A stretch of 64,000 nucleotides of DNA from Patescibacteria group bacterium UBA6489 (GTDB lineage Bacteria > Patescibacteriota > Gracilibacteria > BD1-5 > UBA6164), in NCBI GenBank assembly GCA_002435385.1, contig DJMN01000017.1, positions 77,234 through 141,233 of the forward strand. The letters are read 5' to 3'. The position numbers and the translations under genes are program-made. The notes beneath the pieces were generated by a model, which worked only from the letters and a program-made list of their open reading frames with translations, did not search any database and was not told the DNA's origin. This document shows, piece after piece, positions 23,371 to 34,888 of this stretch (positions are counted from its first letter, which is position 1; each line of letters begins with the position of its first letter).

Positions 23371-23404
23371 AAATAAAGATAGATTTTAAAGTCTATCTTT
23401 ATTT
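23371..23404. terminator. Bidirectional terminator
   Basis: A 13-bp stem (AAATAAAGATAGA / TCTATCTTTATTT) with an eight-base loop and T tracts on both strands separates the convergent glycosyltransferase gene and fusA. Confidence 0.85.
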
Positions 23405-23426
23405 TTTTCTTGTTTCTTGAATTTAA

Positions 23427-25559
23427 TTATTCATCATCATCTAATGTGAATCCTCTTTCTTCTCTAATTTTAGCAGCTATGTTAGACGGAACTTCTTCGT
23501 AGTGATGGAATTCCATACCATAGTTAGCTCTACCTTGAGAAGCTGACCTTAATTCTGTTGCATAACCAAACATTTCAGATAGTGGAACATAACAGTTTAT
23601 GATTTTTGCTTGTCCTCTATTTCACATTTCTTCAATTCTACCTCTTTTTGAATTTATTTGTCCAATTACATCCCCCATATATTCTTCTGGAGTATTTACT
23701 TCTACTTTCATTATTGGTTCTAGTAGAGTTGGTTTGGCTTTTTTACAAGCCTCTTTAAATGCTTTTGATGCAGCTATTTTAAATGATAACTCAGAAGAAT
23801 CAACATCATGGAACGAACCAAATGTTAAAGTAGCTTTTATATCTACCATAGGGTATCCAGCGATATAACCTCTACCATAAGCTTCATTTAATCATTTTTC
23901 TACACCTGGAATGTATTCTTTTGGTATAACTCAACCAACAATTTTACTAACGAATTTGTTAGTTTTTTTAACTCCGTCATCATCATCTTCTGCTTCTTTA
24001 TATGGTTCAAATGTAATAACAACATGTCCATATTGTCATCTACCTCATGTTTGTTTAGAGTATTTATGTTCTACATCTGTAGCTGTTTCTTTTATTGTTT
24101 CTCTGTAAGCAACTTGAGGAGCTCATACATTACACTCTACTTTAAATTCTCTTCTCATTCTATCTACAATGATATCAAGGTGAAGTTCTCCCATACCTGA
24201 TATGATTGTTTGAGCTGTTTCTTCATCTGTTCTAACTCTGAAAGAAGGATCTTCTTCTGCTAATTTATTTAGAGCTAGTCACATTTTTTCTTGGTCAGCT
24301 TTTGTTTTTGGTTCAACTGAAACAGAAATAACTGGTTCAGGGAATTCCATAGATTCTACTAAGAATTTTTTGTTTATATCACAAATAGTGTCTCCTGTTT
24401 TTGTATCCTTTAATCAAACGATTGCTCAGATATGTCCAGCTGATATTTCTTCTATTTCTTGTCTAGTATTAGCATGCATTTGTAAAAGTCTTCATACTCT
24501 TTCTTTTTTTCCTGTAGAAGCATTGTATACATATGAACCTGATTTAAGAGTTCAAGAATATACTCTGGTAAATGCCAACTTTCAAACGAAAGGATCTGTA
24601 ACTATTTTAAATGCTAGTGCTGCTAGAGGAGCATCAGCAGATACTTCAATTTCTTCTGTTTTTTCAGGATCGTCTATATCCATAACTTCTAATTTACCTT
24701 CATTTACATCAATTGGTGATGGTAAATATTCTACAGCTGCATCAATAACCATTTGTACTCAAATGTTTTGAAGAGCCGAACCACAAGTTACAGCATATAA
24801 ATCATTATTACAAACTCAGATTCTAAGTCATTTTTTGATATCTTCTACTGACAAATCTCAGTTTTCAAAGAATTTTTCCATAAGTGCATCATCTTGTTCT
24901 GCTACTTTCTCAATAAGTACTGTTTTTAAAGCTTCTACTTTGTCTTTTAGGTCAGCAGGAATTTCTACTTCTTTTACTGTTTCTCAAGAGCTTCATTCAA
25001 AATGATATGCTTTCATTTCTATAAGGTCGATTAGTCCTTTTAGTGTTTCAGCAGCTCCAATAGGATATTGTATAGCTACTACTTTGTTTCAAGCTAATCT
25101 TTTTCTAATAGATTCTATACTCATATCAAAATCAGCTCACATTTTATCCATTTTATTGATAAATGCGATTCTTGGTACGTGGTATTTATCTGATTGTTTC
25201 CAAACTGTTTCACTTTGAGGTTCTACTCATTGTGATCAGTCAAATACAGCTACTCAACCATCAAGAACCCTAAGCGATCTTTCTACTTCAATAGTAAAAT
25301 CAACATGTCAAGGAGTATCAATTATGTTTATTTGATAATCTTTCCAGAATGCTGTTGTAGCAGCAGAAGTAATTGTAATACCTCTTTCTTTTTCTTGTTC
25401 CATCCAGTCCATTTGAGATTCTCAGTCATGAGTTTCTCAAATCTTGTGAGTTTTTCATGTATAATAAAGTATTCTTTCAGTTGTAGTTGTCTTACCAGCA
25501 TCTATATGTGCTATAATTCATATGTTTCTAACCTTATCTAAAGGTTTTGGTGTACTCAT
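23427..25559 (-). CDS. fusA: Elongation factor G
   Basis: 710 residues, typical length. Translocation GTPase of the ribosome. P-loop [10 protein letters not shown] at residues 17-26, effector region [19 protein letters not shown] and NKMD (G4) are intact, and the C-terminal domains run through [11 protein letters not shown] to the acidic end TLDDDE. Several essential glycines (for example in GIIAHID and GISAGH-like positions) are TGA. It is the first gene after a convergent terminator. Confidence 0.97.
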
Positions 25560-25672
25560 AGCTTTTTTTATAAAGAATTAAAAATTATAAAAAGAGGGCG
25601 TCTTTTTTAATTTGCCCGAAGATTTTATACAAAAGGGTTATTCTGTCAAATCTTTTGATATATTATTCATTT

Positions 25673-26341
25673 TTATTGTTTTTCCAAGTTTTCTTTATTT
25701 TTTAGTGATTTTGTTAGTTCTCAAATTATAAAAGAACCATAACTATTTGATTTTTCTTCTGGTACTTCAATATTGATTTCATTAAAGAAAAATTTAAATA
25801 CTTTTCAAGTAAATATTTTTATTGATTCATCATCTTTTAGTAGTTTTTTTATTTTTTCTGTTATTATTGATGAACTTTCTATAAAAAGTACTGATTCTAT
25901 GTCTTCTATCCAAGAGTTTATTCTATTTTTTAACTCTGAATCTATTTTTTCATCACTGAATTCTATTCTTCCATCACTTATTTTATAGTTGAAGATAATA
26001 TATTCTTTTTGTGTGTTTTTTCTTATTTCATCACTTATGGGTAAATAGACTAAAGATAAAATTCAAAGAAGAAAATTTGTTCAGTATCATTTATCTAAGC
26101 AACTGAATAAATAAGAAAGTAGGTCATCATATTTTTTCTTTAGAATTAGTTGTACTAAAAAATTTGCCAACATAAAATCATATTTTTTGGCTTTTTTTTC
26201 ATCTTTTTGTGTTTTTTTTCTTTTTTTGCTAGCTTTTTTAACAGAGTCTTTGAATTTTTCAGAGACTTCTGTACTGGCTTCTGCAGAGGTTCATCAGTCT
26301 TCTCCAGATTCAATGTCTGGAATAAATTCTTCTAAGCTCAC
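25673..26341 (-). CDS. Unknown protein with charged N-terminal region
   Basis: 222 residues. A GTG start at 26341 is chosen because no ATG lies in the open frame above it, and the start is 2 bases after the prmC stop. Residues about 20-50 are Lys-rich (KKASKKRKKTQKDEKKAKK), then comes one hydrophobic helical part (about 55-95) and an alpha/beta C-terminal half. No family recognised. Probably translated with prmC. Confidence 0.6.
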
Positions 26342-26343
26342 AA

Positions 26344-27219
26344 TTAAAAAGTTATTTTTAAAGTTCTTATTATTGTATTACAATCGTAAAAATATTCAAA
26401 TTTTAATTTGTTATTTTGCAAAAATTCTTTTGAGATTTCATATTGATCAAATCCTATTTCTATGAAAAGTAGTATTTTTTTTAGAGAGCTTTTATAATCT
26501 TGTTTTAATTTTATTGTTTGTTCTATAAGTATTTCATATAGTTCAAATCCTGTTTGATTTCATCCATATAGTGCTGTATGGGGTTCATATTTTATGACTG
26601 ATTTATCCATATTTTTAAAATCATCTTGTTTTATGTATGGTAAGTTGGCTGTAATTATTAATATTCAGTTTTTTATTTTATATTCTCAGTTTAGAAAATC
26701 ATTGAGTAGATTTCAATTTATTGTTCTTATATTATTTTTTAGATTATATTTATTTATATTTTTTTTAGTTACTTCTAGTGCTTTTTTTGAAATATCTATA
26801 GCAAATATGTTATTTATTTGCTCAATATAAATAGGGATGTTTTTTAAAATTGATATAGGTATACATCAGCTTCATGTTCATATGTCTATTAGGGTTATTT
26901 TATTATCTTTATTTTTTTCAAGTTCTTTTAGTGTTTGCTCTATGATTATTTCTGTTTCATTTCTCGGTATAAGTGTTCTATTGTCTACATAAAATTCTAG
27001 GTTGTAGAATTCTGCCTTATTTATAATGTATTCTATTGGTTCTCATTCTGAAAGTCTTAGAAAATTTTTTTTAATATTTTCTATGTATTTGTCTTTTATG
27101 TCTTTTATTAAAAATAACTGATTTTTTGTTAAACCAGTTACTTTTGTAATTATTAAATCTATATTGTTTCTATCTAGTCATAGTTTTAGACCATGATTTA
27201 TTATATCTTTTTTAAGCAT
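26344..27219 (-). CDS. prmC: Release factor glutamine methyltransferase
   Basis: 291 residues. It N5-methylates the Gln of the GGQ motif in class-I release factors. The SAM-binding motif IDIGTGSGCIPISI, the family's RNETE (in LIPRNETE) and the NLPY motif (a variant of NPPY) are present. Motif glycines are TGA codons. The likely substrate RF1 is encoded at 51462-52532 in this window. Confidence 0.9.
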
Positions 27220-27227
27220 ATTTCTTT

Positions 27228-27989
27228 TTAATTTTCAAACTTTTTTCTTTCAAAGATTATTATAGTGAAGGATAGTATTATTATTATGTATGTTAATACA
27301 TAGAATGTATTGAAGATAAAAAAGCTTGGTTCAAAGTTTGTAAAACTTCATATTTTATCTTTTATATTTAGAGCTTCAAATGGAGGGAAAAATAGTTCTA
27401 AGAATTTTGTAAAGAATATTAGTATTTGATTTTTAAATCTATTTGATAAATCTAAAATTAATGAAAAACTATGAGATAATACATATATCATTAATGAGAG
27501 TGTGATTGTTAGTATGTTTGACATAAATGTTGATAGGAAAAAGACTATAGCAAGTAAAGCTTCTAGTTTGAATAGTGTAAATAATATAGAAAATATTATT
27601 AAATGTGTTATTTCTATATCATTTAAAAATAATACTCATAAAAATAGTAGTGCTTGTAAAAATACGATAAGTAATATCGTGATAGAAAATCATAGAAATT
27701 TTCAAAGTATGAATTCGTATCTTTTTATTGGTTTACTTAGTATTAGAAAGATGGTTTTTCATTCTACTTCTTTGAAAAGTAATTGACTTCATACAAATAA
27801 TACTCATATAAGTCAAAATACTTCTATCATACTTAATCAAAAGTCTACTATTATTTTATTATCATCTCATATAGTGAGTTTTCAAAGCATTATAGAAAAG
27901 GCTATAAATGCAAATGCAAAGAATATTATTATATATAGAAATTTATTTCTAACTATTTCTTTGAATGTGTTTAGTGCTATGTTAAACAT
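27228..27989 (-). CDS. ABC-2 type transporter permease
   Basis: 253 residues with six hydrophobic segments. Between helices 2 and 3 lies EVEGKTIFLILSKPIKRYEF, the cytosolic coupling-helix pattern of ABC-2/NosY-like permeases (often LSKPIxRxEyvlGK). The paired ATPase gene is not next to it in this window. Its stop is 8 bases upstream of prmC. Substrate unknown. Confidence 0.75.
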
Positions 27990-28041
27990 AATTTTGTATT
28001 TAATTTTAAAGTGTTTTTTTTGTTTTTAAAGATTAATTTTA

Positions 28042-28119
28042 TTATTTCAGGAACTCAACCAATCAGAGATTGGGATTAAAACAGTGTTCAATAAAAAAAA
28101 CAAATTTTAAAAACATCAT
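28042..28119 (-). CDS. Possible 25-residue peptide
   Basis: An ATG-TAA frame of 26 codons in the gap between fmt and the ABC permease. It encodes a hydrophobic peptide (MMFLKFVFFIEHCFNPN...) with one TGA-coded Gly, and the DNA includes a CCAATC-AGA-GATTGG hairpin (28059-28073). It could be a leader peptide or chance. Little supports it beyond the open frame and two possible ATGs. Confidence 0.25.
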
Positions 28120-28167
28120 AGAATCAATCTAGTATATATCCTTACTTGGCAATAATAAGAACTTTAA

Positions 28168-29115
28168 TTATTTAAATTTATAATTTAAAAATTCTTTATT
28201 TCAGTTAACGAAAGAGAGTATATCCATAGTTTTTTTTCCTTCAAGTTTTACTTGTTTTAAAATTAGTATTTTTTTGTCTGAGCAAGCTACTCATATTGTT
28301 TTTTTGTTTAATTTTACAACCTGTCATATATTAATATTTTCTAAATTATTTTCTTCTAATATTTCACAGTCTTTAAATATTATTTTTTTATCATTATAGA
28401 AACTATATATTTCAGGCCAAGAGTTGTATGCTCTAAATTTGTTGTAAATTTCGTCTGATGTTTCTTTTGAAAAGCTTACTAATCAGTCTGTTTTAATTAT
28501 TTTTTGACAGTATGTAGCTTTTCTATCGTTTTGTTTCTGTCATTTTATTTCTCATGATAAAATTCATTTTAGTGTATCAACTAAAAGTTTTGGTCAAATT
28601 TTTTCAAATTTTTCAAAGATATTTATTGTTTTGTCTTCTTTGTCTATATTGATTTTTTCTATTTTAAGAATATCTCATTCATCCATTTTTTCATTCATGT
28701 ACATGATTGTCAGTCATGTTTCTTTGTCTCAGTTTTTTATTGATTCTTGAATAGGACTTGCTCAACGATACTTTGGTAAAATACTTCAATGTATATTTAT
28801 ACATCCATATTTTGGTATATCTAATATATCTTTGGGGATTATTTTTCCATATGCTACTACTATTATGAAGTCTAAATTTAGTGAAATTAGTAAATTTTTT
28901 ATATCTTCATTATTTTTAAATGAATCTGGTTGTTGTATTTCTATGCTGTTTTCTTTGGCTATTTTTTTTACAGGAGTTTCTTGTATAATTTTTTTCCTTC
29001 ATACAGGTCTGTCTGGTTGACTTATGATTAACGGTACTTCTATTTCTTTATATTTTAGTATACCATTTAATATATTTTTTGAGAACTCTCAGGTTCAAAA
29101 AAATGCTATTTTCAT
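28168..29115 (-). CDS. fmt: Methionyl-tRNA formyltransferase
   Basis: 315 residues. Formylates initiator Met-tRNA. The catalytic region reads CINIHGSILPKYRGASPIQ (His and the SLLP-type loop), followed by GETGLTIMYMNEKMDEGDIL, with the Asp of the active site. N-terminus KIAFFGTGEFS is the Rossmann start. Many of these Gly are TGA. The start overlaps the end of the WecA/MraY-type gene by 10 bases, indicating translational coupling. Confidence 0.94.
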
Positions 29116-30173
29116 AATTTTTTCTTTTGGTTAATAAATATTTTTACTATTTTGTTTATGTATACCACAATAATGGCTATTATTAAAAAAGCTATTATTT
29201 TTCAAGTTTTATTTAGAAAAAGTGCAGATATTCAGAAAAACAGTGAAAGAGAATATATTATTCCCAATATTTGTTTTTCATTTAATCATATTTTTTGTAG
29301 TCTATGGTGTAGGTGGGTAAAGTCTCAAATAAGAGGATTTTTTTTATTTATTAGTCTTTTTATGAGTACATAGAAAGCATCTACTGTATAAATACCAAAT
29401 ACCACTAACACTGTTGCTATTTTTCATCCAGAGATTATTGCTAGTGTTGCTAGCATAAAACCTAAAAACATAGTTCAAGAATCTCACATAAGTAACTTTT
29501 CTTTTATATCAGAGAACCAGAATGGTATAAGTATTCAGACTAGTATGGCTGTTATTCACATTATAAATTGAGCATTTTTTATTCATCATTCATAGTCATC
29601 ATTGAAATACAGTTTTACTCATAATAAGAATATAACGAAAAATGATATTATTGACAATCAAGAAGTATTCCCTTTTATTCAATCTGTCCAATTTAATGCA
29701 TTGAATATAAAAACAAACCAACAAATTGTAAATATAAGGGGGATTATGTATATAGTGTGATTAAAAATTGTAAAATAATGTGTTTTTAAATCAATTATTC
29801 AACCAAATATATTACTTATGTATCATATTTTTATAGATGTTATTCATATTGTGGCTCAAATTATTATTTGAAATAATAATCTCCATTTAGCACTTACGTT
29901 AAGCATATCATCAACAAAGCTTATGGCTGTTATAAGAGCTCAGAAAAACCATATTAGTCACAATTTGAAATTATGTTCAACAAAAAAGTAGCTTATTATA
30001 AAAAAAGAAATAAAGAATATTATTCATGTACTGTATGGTATTGGTTTTCTTTTTTTATTGTATTTTTTAGGATTATCAAGGATTCAATATTTGAAAAAGA
30101 TTTTTGTTATTATTTTTATTAAAAGAAAAGATGTAATTATAGATAAAAGAAAAGATGTAATTATAGTATGCAT
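29106..30173 (-). CDS. WecA/MraY-type polyprenyl-phosphate sugar-phosphate transferase
   Basis: 355 residues with ten or so helices. Motifs of the family: PIPYSTG (about 44-50), FVDD (about 86-89), NALNGTDGIKG and HLHHRLQ. The H-L-H-H-R form is typical of the WecA/TagO branch rather than MraY, so it likely starts a lipid-linked glycan for surface polysaccharide. The 5' end contains an in-frame tandem duplication of 24 bases within the first helix. TAG stop inside the fmt start region. Confidence 0.88.
30121..30166. repeat. Tandem 24-base duplication
   Basis: A 22-base unit (30121-30142) is repeated exactly at 30145-30166, a period of 24 bases. It duplicates eight residues in the first membrane helix of the WecA/MraY-type protein, giving two ITSFLL blocks. 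Being in frame it leaves the protein intact. Confidence 0.85.
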
Positions 30174-30248
30174 TTCATTAGTATTTTTAGCTTTAAAATT
30201 TTCTATGGGATTTTAATTGAATATAAAAAATAAACAACTTTTATTAAT

Positions 30249-30288
30249 AAAAAATAAGAGTTGTATTTAAATACAACTCTTATTTTTT
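30249..30288 (-). terminator. Rho-independent terminator
   Basis: A perfect 20-bp inverted repeat centred at 30268/30269 with A and T tracts at the outside. It lies 13 bases beyond the stop of the minus-strand VPETG-tailed protein gene (30302) and upstream of the WecA/MraY-type gene. Confidence 0.85.
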
Positions 30289-30301
30289 ATATTGTTTTGA
30301 A

Positions 30302-31009
30302 TTATTGTTCAAAAGATTTTCTTCTTAATCTTAGTACTCCAAATCCTAATATTAGAGCTAAAGCTACAAGTAGAATATGTTCTGGTCAAGTTTCAGGAAC
30401 AACAGTAGGAGTTACTGGTTCAACAGGTTCTACAGGAGCAGATGTATTTGCTTCATTTTCTCCTGATTTGAATAGTACACATTCTTTATGAGTTTCAGAA
30501 TCATCACTTACAACTCCATCGTTTATATCGTGAGTTATTATTGTATAAACTAATAAACCAATATTTCCATCTTTTTCAACATCATTTTGAGTTAATCCGT
30601 AAGCATACCCAACAGAAGATTGTAACCATACAACTTCATCATTAGCTCATAAGATATATGCATCTTCACTTTCATTGTATCTACTATCAAGTTCACTTGT
30701 ATATTTCCAAAAACCATCAGAAGAAGGTCTTTCTTTCCATGCAACTTTATCTGAATTTAAGTTAATCATTTGTGGCATTTCTTGTTCTTCTTTGTATAGT
30801 AATCTACTAGTAGATGTATTGTTTTCCCAAAGATCAGTCATCATTCAAATATTATCTCATTCTACTTTAGTTCCACCGTTAAAACATTGATTACAATTAT
30901 TAGCAGCAAAAGCATTGTCTGTAGTACAATCTATTTCTTCATATCATGCTAGAGCTGGTGTGATACATAAAGATGTAACTAAACATGATAGTAATATTTT
31001 ATTTTTCAT
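30302..31009 (-). CDS. Secreted protein with VPETG C-terminal sorting-like signal
   Basis: 235 residues. Signal peptide at residues 1-22 (ends CITPALA), Cys-rich N-terminal part (about 28-45), unknown middle, then a Pro/Val/Glu/Thr spacer (EPVEPVTPTVVPETG) and a last part consisting of a hydrophobic helix and RLRRKSFEQ. This Pro-Glu-Thr-Gly, helix, Arg tail plan is that of LPXTG sortase substrates and related exosortase-like signals. No sortase gene is in the window. The TGA in the motif itself supplies its Gly. Confidence 0.8.
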
Positions 31010-31114
31010 AAACAAAAATTTAAAAATTAAAATTAAATATATTAATTACTAATATTAATTATACTAGCAAAATATATCTAATAAGTCAAAGAATACAAAT
31101 ATTATTCACATTAA

Positions 31115-32296
31115 TTATCTTGACTTTTTGAATACTTTGTTAACAATAATTTGTTGAGCAATAGCGAATAAAGTTGACATTCACCAATATAGCCCAACTC
31201 AAGCAAAAAGACTATAAGTAAAGAATCATACCATAACAGGCATTCAATACATCATAAATTTATTCATTGAGTTTGGATCAGGCATCATACTACTATAATC
31301 ATTTTCTCATTTTTTCTTTTCTAGTACAACAATTTCTTTTTGTTTATCTTTTTCTTTTAAACTTAGAGATAATTTAACTTGGATGAATTGAATTATTCCT
31401 ATAAATATAGCTAAAGCTAGTCATACTATTCATCATTTTGATGTTAAATCTATTCAGAAGAAATCATATGAAATCATATTTGTGTTGAAGTCAGAGAATA
31501 CATTATACAAATAAAAAGTATTTGATGGATCTTTTATGTTTAGTATTATTCTATACATTACAAGTAATATAGGCATTTGAATCAACATGAAACCACAAGA
31601 TCACATTGGGTTTACTTTTTCTTCTTTATAAAGCTCCATTAATTTTATTCACATTTTTTGTTGATCTCATTTGTGTTCCTTTTGTATCTTTTTTATTTTT
31701 GGTTGTATAGCTTGTAGTCTTTTTTGGCTAAGCAACATTTTATGTTGTGGCCATAATAAAAACAATCTTACAAGTATTGTAATACTGATAATTGACCATC
31801 ATAAAGAGTATGAAAATAAATTTAAGAATGATACCATCAAATTATATATTGGTGCATAAATTAGTCCTACAAATAGTTTTCATATGGTTCATCTATGTTC
31901 TATTTCAAATTGACTTGTGAGTTTTCTTTCTTCTACATCTAGGTTAAATGTATAGATTCATTCATTTTGGAATTTTTCAAAATATGTAGAGTAATCTATT
32001 GTTTCAGATTTTCAAGGTTGTATTATGGTGTTTTTACAGAAATCTTTTGGAAATTCTACTATATTTCATCAAGAATCTCTAAGTGCTATATTTTCACAAG
32101 TGTTTAAACTAAGTTCTTTTTGTGTATTATTTTCAATAAGTAATTGAACTCATGCGGGTACTGCATAGTCTGGTTTTATTGTTTTGAAAATAACGTTTTC
32201 TGTTTTTTGAACATCTTTATTTTTTTCAGAATTAAAAAGGTTGAAAATAAAGAATATTAATAAGAAAACAAGTATAAAATCAAGTATTTTTTTCAT
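31115..32296 (-). CDS. yidC: Membrane protein insertase YidC
   Basis: 393 residues. N-terminal helix (3-20), a small external domain (about 30-145), then the five-helix YidC/Oxa1 core: GLIYAPIYNLMVSFLN, a coiled cytosolic hairpin (KRLQAIQPKIKKIQKEHKGD) and PMGSCGFMLIQMPILLVMY. It inserts and folds membrane proteins. It lies in the conserved order rpmH-rnpA-yidC. Confidence 0.95.
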
Positions 32297-32319
32297 TATG
32301 AGATTTTATTATATAAAAA

Positions 32320-32679
32320 TTATTTATCTGAGAATGTTTTTTTCATTAAAAAATCTAGGTTTTTCTCAAAGGAAATGATAGTTTTTTTATTGTTTTTATC
32401 AAGTTTTGTTTTTTTCTTTACAACAAAAACAAAACTACATCCATTTTGTTGATTTTTGGGAATTAAATTATCTTTTGTTAAATCATAAAATTTTCTTCTG
32501 AAATAATTTCTTGTTATATTATTTGTTACTGATTTTGATCATATTATTATAGCAAATTTGTTTATGTTTTGATTGTTTTTTAAGTAGTTTAAAACTATAT
32601 CATAAGAAAAAAAAGGTTTTCATTTTTGTAAAACCTTTTTCAATTCTTTTTCTTTTAATCTATTTTTTTTTGGAATCAT
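32320..32679 (-). CDS. rnpA: Ribonuclease P protein component
   Basis: 119 residues. Binds RNase P RNA for 5' maturation of tRNA. The RNA-binding signature NNITRNYFRRKF (about residues 57-68) matches the family's R-N-x-x-(K/R)-R pattern. It starts 40 bases after the rpmH stop and ends 23 bases before yidC starts. Confidence 0.93.
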
Positions 32680-32719
32680 ACACTTGAATCTTATTTCTAT
32701 TTAATGAAATAGTTTGAAA

Positions 32720-32962
32720 TTATTTTCTTTTTATATAATTTCATTTTCCATCAAAAGGAGATTTTTTAGCAGTTCCTCAGGCTATTATATGAAGTTTAGC
32801 TTTTCAATTGATTTCTTGAAATCTCTTAGGATAACTTACAGCAAGTTCATATCTTCCTTTCCTTCTCCTGTTTTTTAAAACTTTTCTACCTCAAACAGTT
32901 GAGCTTCTTTTAAGAAAACCATGAACTCTAAGTCTTTTTCTTTTCTTTAATTTTGCTAACAT
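32720..32962 (-). CDS. rpmH: Large-subunit ribosomal protein bL34, extended
   Basis: 80 residues, almost twice the usual 44-50. The core is HGFLKRSSTVGGRKVLKNRR at residues 14-33 followed by RKGRYELAV. About 35 extra residues follow (SYPKRFQEINGKAKLH onward, ending in a basic YIKRK). Position upstream of rnpA and yidC confirms the call. The added tail is continuous with no start or stop between. Confidence 0.92.
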
Positions 32963-33069
32963 CTTATTAAAAAATTAATAATTAATTACAACAATTTATC
33001 ATTTTAAAATTTTGCGAAGTGATTTTATAGTAAAAATCATAAAAGTCAAAAGAATATTTAAGAAAATTT

Positions 33070-33606
33070 TTATTTATCTTTGTAAGAACTCCAATTTTCC
33101 TGAGAGTATCTTCCTGTTTTTTTATAGTTTTGTTTTGGGATTGAACTTATTGATGAAAATAGTAATTGTGCAATTTCCATCTTAGGTCTAAGTATTATCG
33201 GTGTACTATTTAAGTTACATAGTTCAAATGCTATATTTAAGTAATGTCCTGGATTTATTAGTCCTGCTGTGTTGTGTACTATTAGTCAGATTCTTGCTAG
33301 AGAGCTTTTTCAAGATAGTTGAATTAAATATTTATCAGAGCCAAAGTAATCATGAGATATTCATAAAATACTGACTCAAGGGTGTAGAACAAAGGAGTCA
33401 TCATCATTAACAATTATTTCTTTATATTCTGGAAGTTCTTTTTTTACAGGATCAATGTAAGGAATTTGGTGTCTATTAAATATTAGGAATTTATTTCAAA
33501 GGAGAATATCATAACTAGCAGGTTGTAGTCTAGATAAATCAAAATCAGATATTGTTATTTCTCCTTGTTCTATTGCTTTTTTTATATCTATATCAGCTAA
33601 AAACAT
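33070..33606 (-). CDS. dcd: dCTP deaminase
   Basis: 178 residues. Converts dCTP to dUTP (or dUMP in the bifunctional form) in pyrimidine deoxynucleotide supply. Motifs: SGKSSLARIGL (family G-R-S-S-x-x-R-x-G), and AGLINPGHYLNIAFELCNL containing the catalytic Glu region. ATG chosen at the first Met of the homologous stretch (FLADIDIKKAIEQGEI). Confidence 0.9.
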
Positions 33607-33638
33607 GTTTATTTATAATAAATATATTATTTAATTTT

Positions 33639-34319
33639 TTAATCTACAACAAAATATTTTTCTGTACCATAGTAATCTTTCCAGTTTTTGTTGTAATAAG
33701 CAAACATTCTTGCTAATCTATCTTGAGGTAATTCCTCTACTCCTAATTCTCATAGAAGTTTTCTAATACTTTCTTCTGCTTTTTTTGCTTCTTCTTTTGA
33801 GTCAACAACCATTTCAAATTCTGATAAGTATCAATATCAAGCATTTTTATCTATGGTTATGTTTATGTTGTTTTTTGAAGAATATTCTTCTCTTTCTCTT
33901 GACCATTTTGCTTGGTATTCAAAATCTGAATGAAGTAATTTTTCGTCTAATTCATCTATTTCCATTTTTTTAAATGTGTGTTCCCATTCTAATCTTGATA
34001 CTCCATTAGAACTTGATGTATTGTCTATTGCTAATTTTATAACTAAGATAGAGTTTCAGTTTAAATAACGAGTTCTAAAAGAATGTCTTCAAGGTGCTTT
34101 TAGTATATTTTCAAAACTTTCTTTTTTATCTTCAGGAAGATGGTGAAGTACATTTTCTCTTAATTTATCAAAATCTCATCAGATGAAATAGTGATTTAGT
34201 TGAGAATTTTTTCATAAATATTTTAAATCAATAAGCTTATGTTTTAGTTTTTCTTTAAAATTATCACGATTTTCTTTTGTTGTTAAAAGAACTTTGATTT
34301 CAACTTCATATTTATTCAT
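33639..34319 (-). CDS. CYTH-domain protein (triphosphate tunnel family)
   Basis: 226 residues. The family's ExExK opening is YEVEIKVLL (residues 4-12). Later strands alternate basic and acidic residues (RHSFRTRYLN, LVIKLAID, SRLEWE, YLSEFEMVVDS), as in CyaB/thiamine triphosphatase-like triphosphate tunnel enzymes. Substrate cannot be fixed; inorganic triphosphate, thiamine triphosphate or nucleotide are the options. The VTC-domain protein at 54600 shares the tunnel fold. Confidence 0.8.
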
Positions 34320-34409
34320 AGTTAATAAGTTTAATATTTAAAAGTTTAAATGATTATATAAAGACTGTTATTTTAGTCAATTTTAATATTTGTTAGTAAG
34401 AAAAAATTA

Positions 34410-34649
34410 TTATTCTTCCTGTTTTTTTTCTTTTTTGAAGGTTTCTTTTACTTTTTCTTTTATAACCTGAGGTATTTGAGAATAAATTGCTAACACTTTT
34501 TTTATTTTTATGTAGATGTCTGCAATTTCTACTGCAACATTTAATACTTTTAGAATTCTTAACATGGCTATTATCATAAGTGTTCAGATTATAGTAATGA
34601 AAAATATTGAGACTAAATATAGAAAATCTAGAATTGTTAATTCTACCAT
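34410..34649 (-). CDS. Small single-helix membrane protein
   Basis: 79 residues. N-terminal helix at residues 8-30 (FLYLVSIFFITIIGTLMII), then an amphipathic region and a Lys/Glu tail (KVKETFKKEKKQEE). Similar short proteins are common beside CYTH or envelope genes in CPR, but no function is known. It is 90 bases upstream of the CYTH gene. Confidence 0.6.
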
Positions 34650-34888
34650 AGTGTTTATTTAAGTATTAATGTTATATTTATAATGAAAGTTTATTTTTTT
34701 ACAACTTTATATGTTACAAAAGATACTAGAATTTATTTTGCTTTATTTTATCACAATAAAAAATAATAATCCATTCAGAGGATAAGATTTTTTACAGATA
34801 ATTTTTAGTATAAAATCGTTATGATACCTCATTTAATTATTATTTTTTACAGCTTAGTAAGTTATTGGAATACTTTTATTTTGAATAA
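34650..34888. other. Noncoding gap
   Basis: 239 bases between two minus-strand genes. Very AT-rich, no conserved hairpin found and no supported ORF on either strand. It probably contains the promoter of the small membrane protein gene. Confidence 0.4.

Noticed and set aside
24370..24771. 133-codon plus-strand ORF inside fusA
   Set aside because: Antisense to EF-G, which is complete and conserved on the minus strand.
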